Part shown: positions 57,060 to 64,000 of the stretch, piece by piece
How positions within the stretch are numbered: position 1 is the stretch's first letter
How the letters are laid out: every line of letters begins with the position of its first letter
Source of the DNA: Asterella californica
Taxonomy: Eukaryota; Streptophyta; Marchantiopsida; Marchantiales; Aytoniaceae
Direction: 5' to 3'
Length of the DNA stretch: 64,000 nt
Assembly: GCA_036924285.1 (NCBI GenBank)
Contig: JAYKYS010000001.1
Location: 43,585,501 to 43,649,500 of the forward strand
Notes under the pieces: generated by a model
Told to the model about the DNA's origin: nothing
The model's input: the letters and a program-made list of their open reading frames with translations, nothing else
Database searches by the model: none
Program-made: the position numbers and the translations under genes

Positions 57060-57735
57060 CAGGAGAAGTGATTATACCTTTGTAGAGGTACGAAATTACA
57101 TGAGCCATGGAAACTGAAAATGGCTTATGATTTCCTATTTTATTTTACTTGCAAACTTGCACCCTGCTGTATTAGAAGCAATACAGACGTGAGAGGGTGC
57201 CATAATAAATTCTGGCATCTCTTTTTCTGCGCAGATATATTGCGTGAGACGACGTTCATGAGGTATTCCAGCAAACTGAAAGTTTCTGGACTCCTTCAGG
57301 CAAACTGCCTGAAGACACCCTGACTTTGACGATGTTCCTGACTTCCTCTGATCGACTTTAGGTGTGAAAAGTCGTCCATGCGATATGGCTTTGTATGAAG
57401 CCGCTTAGTTGACAAACTCGTAAACGAAGCAGCTTTACTATATCTAAAATGTCAGGAAAGAATTCAATTATGTACAAGCCCGAGGAAGCCCACAAAGGTC
57501 CAGCATTCGGACACTGGGGTTTTTGGTTCGGCTAAGTTCAGGCGGTAGTAGCCATTTGCAGGTAAGTTTCAACACTGCTTATGGTGAGAAGTCGATCCTG
57601 CTGCTGGCATCCCGTTGCTTCCACATAATGGTAGAGGAAATTACATTCCTGAAAAATCCCACTCCATGACTGGCCTCGCAAGCTGGTGTGTCATATCATT
57701 CTAGAAAGAAAGAATCTATAAAACCTCGGATCAAT
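57060..57735. other. Downstream flank of the hydrolase gene
   Basis: No feature is recognised. It contains the likely 3' untranslated region of the minus-strand hydrolase. Confidence 0.35.
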
Positions 57736-59076
57736 CTACTGGCTTTTGCGCTCTGACAGAAAAGCCAGAAGCTTCTTGTTGTATTCCGCAGCTTTCTCTA
57801 CTTGTGGTATGTGACCAGCATCCTTGATGACGATCACCTGCGCGTTTTCTCCAATATGCCTGCACATAAGTCGAATATTAATTTTCAGTGGCGGTATGTG
57901 AGCATAGCGTTTGTTGAAATTAGGAGGAGAATTTGGAAATACTCAGAATTCATCACTTACTGTTTCAGTTGGTAAGCCCACTTGAGGTTGAAGACCTCAT
58001 CAAACTCTCCCCAGAGTATGAGCGTTTCCTGAACTCAGAGAAGAGTAAATACTTGGAGTTGAATACTCAGAGCATATAAACATTTTCAACGAACAAGCTG
58101 CTGTAAATTCAAGTAAACGGTAAACTGGTATTCTCCTAGAGGATGATGCACCTGGGGTACGGTTTCCAGAGGTGGGGAATCAGCTTTCCCCAAGACCATC
58201 CCATCCGCAAGTTCGCACCTTTCTTTGTAATTTTTCAACATATGAGTCTGAATGACCACCAATAGATAAGAAGAACTGTACAGGTCTTTGCACAATCCAA
58301 GAAACAAAGCATCAACGTACACGTGCGTTACTCCCACGTTGCATCCTCTTCAGATCCTTTAACTCAATCGTCAGCCGAGGTTAAAGAGAGCGATTAACTC
58401 TACGCAAAATGAGTCCGAAAAGTTGTCAACTTACCTGAAGGTAATCCTCCCAAACGAACCTTGGGATAAACATCCTTGGCTCCTTGTAGAATCCTAGTCT
58501 GGCTGTCCTCTTCAGCGCATCCACTGTGGAGGGCAGAAGAATTTCTTTCATATTCTTGACATTATATTTAGCGCACAATGCCTGGTCTGATGATGGATCC
58601 ATACAAACGCCCGAGCTAGAGATTACGAGCTTCTGGACCGAATCAGGGTACAAGTGCGCTATCCTATACGCAACAAAACCTCCATAGCTTGTCCCCATCA
58701 GGTTGAATTTATTAACACCAAGCTGTTCAAGAACTCTGTAGACACACTCAGCCTGGAAAAACTCAGATCGTGCTGTATTTGTGGACGAGGAATCTCCAAA
58801 GAACACTAGATCTGGAATATACAGGTCAAACTGCTTCGAGAAAGGCGCAACCTGATAGCTCCAAGAAATTCCGGACGTCCCAAAAGCATGAAGCATAACC
58901 AAAGCAGGCTTTTGTGACATGTTCACAGCTCTCTCCTTGCTCCGCCTGGGAATCCAGCAACTCATTATAGTACCATCCTCAAGTTCGACTAACCGTGCTT
59001 CTAGACCACACGACCTGTAGAACGCTTGCTGTCGTCTGTAGAAGTAAGTGACAAAACTAAAATTGAAGCAGCCCAT
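57736..59076 (-). CDS. Alpha/beta hydrolase, four exons
   Basis: Exons are 58435-59076, 58152-58247, 57961-58028 and 57736-57859, joined in phase (0, 0, 2) to give 309 residues. The start ATG at 59076 is the first in frame after an upstream stop and fits the family's short N-terminus (M-G-C-F-N-F). The oxyanion segment M-L-H-A-F-G lies near residue 80. The nucleophile elbow G-T-S-Y-G-G-F is near residue 145, the acid is in W-G-E-F-D-E and the histidine in D-A-G-H. The triad is therefore complete. Plant relatives form a large family annotated as ABHD6-like or epoxide-hydrolase-like lipases; substrate is unknown. No signal peptide is obvious, though residues 4-12 are aromatic and hydrophobic. 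Donors are GTAAGT, GTGCAT and GTAAGT. This gene appears functional. Confidence 0.88.
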
Positions 59077-59079
59077 TGT

Positions 59080-61005
59080 CTTGACTCGGACGACTGTTTC
59101 CTCCTCTCGAAGATATCTCCGAGAGAGCCGACTATCTTTGGGAAAATCCAATCTCCACTCCAGAACTTGGCTGAAACTCCAAGTTCAAACGCACATAAGG
59201 AAGGTCTAAAGGCTGTGACCAATGCTGAGCTTTTCGCCTCAGCATGCAAGCCTTGTAATGTCGCCAAAGTTCCGTACGCCAACAGACCTCCTCGAATTCC
59301 GATACCTCCGCAATCAAGTTTTCAACTGCTCGCCTGCTTCAAAAACGCAACGTGGACAGAGCGATCGCACAATCAGTACCATATCACACTTACGTCTCCA
59401 CGATCACAGACGATTTCCCACTTCCGAGTAGCTCAATGCTCCACGAAACACAAGAAGGGCTGAAGCAGCAAGTCTCTCGCTAGAGTCAGTAGGTCGTATA
59501 CTTCACGCATTTGCTGAAAGCTTTACTCTGTACTCCGCGTATACCATGGATGTCAATCTCAAATATTTTCCGTCCGAACGCTTCTCTTCACTTTATTGTT
59601 GACCGAATTGCGCTACGACTACGCCATTTCACTTCATTGATTATTATATCTTCCGCTCCTAACACTCAATCGCATACTTCCACTCCAAGAACAAGCAAAG
59701 AGGCGAAAACTCATCAGACAATACTCTCGCATGCTGCACAGTGCATACCACGAAGCTATCGCGTTACTCAGAAACATTGACATAATCATTCACTCACCCA
59801 CTCGCAGGCAGACTCTTCAACAGAACCTCTACTAGATCCGGTCAAAACGCGATAGAAAATGCTCCAAACTCGTAGAGCCTGGAAGCTCAAAGTACAGAGA
59901 ATCCAAACCGAGAACAGACAGCTCCCAGTCTGGAAAATACTCGCACTCGCACTGGCGTCTGCAAGCACCCGAGAACGAGTGGAGCGTTCAACGAGCTTGC
60001 GTCAAGGCTCGAGCTGTTGACGATCCTCTTGGGTTCCTTCAGTAGACGAGTTTGAAAAAGACAAGCACCCTTCGAGCACCAGTACGAAACAGAAACTTAA
60101 GTTTTAAAGTACAAATTTGTTCTTGGAACTTTAAGTCCGCTGTGTGTAGTAGAAGTACTGCCACACTTTTGTCGTTTCCTTCCTACCCCACACCATAATT
60201 CCACAACTAAGGTAAGTTACAGCAGTGAAAGGGCACCGGGTGGGTTCTTCGGTATGTCTGCACCTCTCATCCGTCGATTTATATGGTTTATGTACTACCA
60301 TCAATGCCAGGTCTGTCCAAGTGAAGCTTGGATGGCCGCCTGTTTAACCTTCTGGTGACGTCGGGTTTGTACAACTCTCCTGTGGGCAGGCATTATGTTT
60401 AGCGCCCCAACGAGAAGGGCACCAACCGAAGACGTATACAGTTGGCTCCGCGTATTGAGGCATATATGCAGGTCGCCATTCCGGTCTGGGGCCTTCGGCC
60501 TGAAAATATTTTGGCTGAAATCCGCCCAAACCACTAGGGCGATAGCTTGGGGCGTTTCGCCAGATCTGGGCCATAGATTTCGATTTCACCAGCATGAATC
60601 TTATAAATGGTGCAGTAGTTAGTTCACTTCTGTTAGTGACCATACCGCATCAAACTACAGTAATCCGTAGGACGCTTTGAAGCTGTACACGGGAACCGGC
60701 CCTTACTTGCCTTGCGATCCGCAGCCCTTAGTAATTTTGGTGCGTACGATGCCGACAGCTTCTACCAGCCCGATAAGGTGCGACGAGGGCTGGAGTCTGC
60801 GTGACTTGACTCTAACCGCGCGGGATCACACCAGGTACAGTTGATCCGGTCGACATGTTTCTCGGCAGTCTTTGCCTTCAAGTGCCAAGTTGGTATGAGG
60901 AGCGCAACAGTTGTAAGCATACCAGAAGAGAACCCCAGTTTCCCCGGTGAGTCATATTCTGAATGTGAGTCATATTCACAATGATGAACTGCAATAATCC
61001 CAGGA
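59080..61005. other. Interval upstream of the hydrolase, little recognised
   Basis: It should include the hydrolase promoter. A 99-codon minus-strand frame (60344-60643) rich in Pro, Tyr and Trp (for example Y-M-P-Q-Y) looks somewhat coding but matches nothing I know and lacks support from neighbouring exons. Confidence 0.3.
60344..60643 (-). other. Possible small coding remnant, Pro/Tyr-rich
   Basis: This is a 99-codon frame with a non-random composition of aromatic and Pro residues. It could be a fragment of a captured gene or a lost exon. No domain is recognised and no splice partner was found. Confidence 0.2.
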
Positions 61006-61009
61006 ACTC

Positions 61010-61400
61010 ATTGATGTATATTCACCCAGTTCATCCCAGGAACTCATTGATGTATATTTATACTCACCTCCTCCATCTTCCGATGGAGGAGGCAAATATA
61101 CATGAGTTTAATTTTATACCTAACCCTTCCGGCCGGAAGGGTTAAGTATAAAATTAAACTCTGTGTATTAACGAGTGTAAATGAGTATAGCTCCTCGGTC
61201 TTGTATCTTCTGAAGCGCGGCAGTTCAGACAAGACTTACAGTTTAACTCCTGCTCTCTCTGTAATTCTAGACATGAGTCAACAGATAACTTTTATAAATT
61301 ATTTTTATTATTTTTATCTACTTAGCATATATTTATTTAACATATATATATTTCTTTGATAACAATAAATGAACAGAAATTTCCAAGAGTTCATCCAGCA
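61010..61400 (+). repeat. Single-arm copy of the paired-hairpin repeat
   Basis: Hairpin one (61067-61092) has an 11-bp stem and a TTCC loop. An outer TGTATATTT/AAATATACA stem extends it. Hairpin two (61105-61160) is a 28-bp palindromic stem with one mismatch and no loop. The arm (61161-61400) matches the 51-kb element and ends T-T-C-A-T-C-C-A-G-C-A. Just before it, CCCAGGAACTCATTGATG is directly duplicated. Confidence 0.85.
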
Positions 61401-63435
61401 CGTTGAGTACATTAATAATCAGCGCCCTGCCCTCCAACAGCTGCTGTCCTATCTTGCTCGTAGATTTTTGCTCCCGATACCTTCGCTTGTTCTCTTCCTC
61501 CTTTATGCCGTTCTGCACGCTGGGATGTATATTTGCCGGATAAGGAAAATGCCTGATGTAGTAAAATATAATATCTTTTCATGAATAAATCGGTTATCGA
61601 TAGTGAATTTATCGTCCTACGAAACCTCTTTGGAGACCCTTATCAATTTATATTTTCAGATCTAATTATATTCTGTGACAAAAAATATGTGTTTTCCAGG
61701 CTATATGGAAATGAAAGATGGGACTAGATTCAAATAACGGACTAGTCTTACTTCTTATACTGATCTAGAACTTAAGATACATTTGGAGCACAAGATGAGG
61801 AGGAGTTTGAATAGCACTTCTGCTACCGGATACTGATTTGGAACCTAAGCATAATATCACAACCACTCTCAAGCTTTGGAGTTCTACAGAAGACCCTTTA
61901 AGTGATAAATCATACTAACTGAAGAGAAATTAAATCTTTTACACATTGCGCAAGTACAATTAAAATTTGCACACAAATCAAAGTTTTATTCTAACATCCC
62001 ACAACATAAAAAAGGCTAATATAGCTTACAGGAGCTGATACGCTTGACAACAGTCGATGGAACTCAAAATCGCTAATTACACCCACAAAAACTAATATGC
62101 TACAAGATTTCACTCAAAGTCAAATTTATCTACATGGATCTTCTCTTTGACAGATTTCTCCACTCACAATACATATCACTGTTCTCTGGCTTTTAAACGT
62201 TACTCTCCACATACACATGTGATCCAATGATCTCAATATAAATAGATTGTCATCTCTGAGAGCGACTATTGCTCAGACATTTCGTGCGAACTCCTGTTGT
62301 TGTCCTATGTGGTCTCCCGATGCTTTTTCTCGGCTCTCTTCGTCTCACAAAATAAAGAAAAAGCTCTTTTGGGACTCATAGTCCTCTTTGGGATACTTTC
62401 ATCTCTTTGCATACTTCTAGATCTCTGATCACTATAAGTCACCGCGTGCTTGATTAATCATTGGAAGTAAGTGGGGTATGGTTGATAAAAAGGAGTCATG
62501 ATAAGCGCCCCAACCAACAAAGTGCAGTTCTTTCACTAAATTGCAATTCCTGCAAACTAAGAAAACAACATACGAAACATGAAAGAATGTAAAGATCTCA
62601 TACCCTAGCATCTTCACTTCTGGTAGAGCAGAATTGGCTTCTGATCAGCTATAATCCAGCAAGCATCTTAATGGCTAAAACCATTAAAGCATTTCTTTCA
62701 CCCAACAGAGAAAACATCAAACAAACTACAACCAGTTTGGCATCTAAGTGAGCACTAATCCTTAGGCATCTGAACGATTACAACCACCAGGCATCTGATC
62801 GGTCATAGCCAACCAAACAAAGAACATAAGCAGTTATCCCAAGTGTTTATAGAAACACTGACATTGCTAGGTAAGCGAGTTCGTCAACCTCAAAGAACTA
62901 TCTCTTCACCTCTATTCCAAGGTGGTTCGATAAAAGTGAAGTCAGCCGTCCAATAGCTCAAGTAGTTGGTTACGAAAGTTGATCAGATAATCACTCATCT
63001 CTAGTGTCCTCGAATTATCTTCAGTCTATAACTCTTGAAGTTTTATCATGATTTCTCCTTCTACCGGAACTTGACATATCATGACTCTTGACAAAATATC
63101 TTCGTAATGGTTCTCTAAACTTGTAGAGTGCTAAGTTCTTTAGTAACTCCCAAGAAGTAGAACCTGTCTCGAATATTCTTCCAGTCCATCTTCAGAGATA
63201 CTTTGTCATCACTTCTCCAAAATGAGTTGGATCACGAACTTGTCGATATGCCATTTTTCCACAAGCTGAAGAGAGGTTGAAGATCATCAGCATTTGCCAA
63301 TGTCTCCAAAACAGATTCTCACTTCTGCTCACGACCTGACAAATGTTCAACTCTTCACAAACCTCTTATTTATGAATAATAAGATGGTAATTCTTCATGC
63401 TTGCTAATCACTTGTAAGTTTTGAGACATAATCTC
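61400..63435. other. AT-rich interval, probable decayed retrotransposon
   Basis: No intact frame was found. Because an integrase remnant lies just to the right on the minus strand, part of this may be the downstream end of the same Ty3/gypsy element, but this cannot be shown from the sequence. Confidence 0.3.
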
Positions 63436-63439
63436 TTTT

Positions 63440-63830
63440 CGGTCAAGAAAGATCCAACTTGACGAAGAGAAATTTTCTAGTCAAATCCGCTCTTGTAGAT
63501 ATACGAAAGTTCTTCGTTTGTAACCACACACGTTGTCTCTCAACGAATTGCACATCTCTTCTTCCTTGGTTGGAGTACTTAGCGTACCGCTTTTGCACTC
63601 TCTTCATATGCTCTTTGAATATGCTACTCTGCTCTGACATAAAGACCTCTACGTCTAGAGGAGTTTCTATCCTTAGAGTCTTTTCATATCTTGCAGAAGT
63701 AAGAGCTACATGTGTCGAAGGTGCGTGACATCCTTTGTAGATAATCTCAAAGTCTTAAAACCAGAGGTGATGGGTGGTGTTGTTAGCAAACTCCACGAGA
63801 TCTACATGATCATATCAATCAAATTGATCT
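63440..63830 (-). pseudogene. Ty3/gypsy integrase C-terminal remnant
   Basis: The minus strand reads V-E-F-A-N-N-T-T-H-H in the position of the integrase end motif. One stop follows, then E-I-I-Y-K-G (the P-F-E-I-V-Y-G block), and an R-R-D-V-Q-F, R-V-W-L, T-K-N-F-R segment typical of the region before the chromodomain. It sits in one frame with a single stop and continues towards the window edge. No reverse transcriptase was seen within the window. Confidence 0.7.
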
Positions 63831-64000
63831 CACACATATGATTTTTGAAACATTGCTTTACTATCTTTTGAGAGCTGAAGTTGCTAGTTTGGAGAAAAAG
63901 TTTCCTTGCACGAGCAAGCTTTTCATGTGTAAAGAGGATTTTGATGAACTTTGAGTGGCCGTATTAGTGGCTATATAACTTTGTTTTTGGAACCTCTTGG
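63831..64000. other. Right window edge
   Basis: Probably the upstream part of the same gypsy integrase, too degraded to place. Confidence 0.25.

Noticed and set aside
1..64000. CRISPR arrays, prophage, operons or bacterial genes
   Set aside because: The introns, plant protein families and eukaryotic transposons exclude a prokaryotic reading. The tandem arrays have no spacer-repeat structure.

Overview
The window reads as nuclear DNA of a land plant. Multi-exon genes have GT-AG introns of about 0.1-0.9 kb. A plant-type BUD20/ZNF593 protein has a telo-box upstream. Other plant-typical content is a plant-type HARBI1-derived gene and a DUF4378 (TRM/LONGIFOLIA/CEP350-like) protein, together with several decayed plant transposon classes. 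A seed-free plant (bryophyte- or fern-like) is possible because the largest gene resembles a centrosomal scaffold, but that is inference and the species cannot be named from the sequence.

Layout. 1-1.9 kb: decayed PIF/Harbinger transposon. 3.3-18.2 kb, minus strand: one very large gene reconstructed here from 11 phase-consistent exons, about 3,800 residues, with coiled-coil segments, very long low-complexity Ser/Glu/Asp-rich exons and a C-terminal DUF4378 domain. 18.5-25.5 kb: gene-poor, with one exon-sized relic of a ubiquitin-conjugating enzyme gene. 25.5-28.3 kb: HARBI1-derived gene (two exons) broken by one nonsense codon and one frameshift, preceded by tandem repeats. 28.3-32.2 kb: repeat-rich, including one arm of a 0.6-kb inverted duplication. 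32.2-34.7 kb: four-exon DDE-type transposase with a SAP domain and two nonsense codons. 35.5-37.6 kb: unrecognised gene-like island on the minus strand.

38.1-43.1 kb: Mutator-like element (MULE) with about 1-kb terminal inverted repeats (TIRs) that include the start of its own transposase. 43.1-44.5 kb: second arm of the inverted duplication, abutting a 5' fragment of a non-LTR retrotransposon. 45.2-49.7 kb: minisatellites and a second, much better preserved MULE transposase. 49.8-50.2 kb: small acidic protein with a bipartite nuclear localisation signal. 51-52 kb: foldback element built from paired hairpins, also present as single arms at 16.1-16.4 and 61.0-61.4 kb. 52.45-52.84 kb: intact BUD20/ZNF593 zinc finger gene. 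54.6-55.1 kb: another foldback element. 57.7-59.1 kb: intact four-exon alpha/beta hydrolase gene. 61.4-64 kb: mostly featureless, with a Ty3/gypsy integrase remnant at the edge.

The apparently functional genes are the DUF4378 giant (probable microtubule/centrosome-type scaffold), the BUD20 homologue (60S ribosome export), the alpha/beta hydrolase and perhaps the small acidic protein. They form no operon or visible pathway. The rest is a transposon graveyard. The observations most worth following are the giant gene, the paired-hairpin repeat family, the tRNA-like module downstream of both MULE transposases, the MULE TIRs that contain coding sequence, and the SAP-domain transposase.
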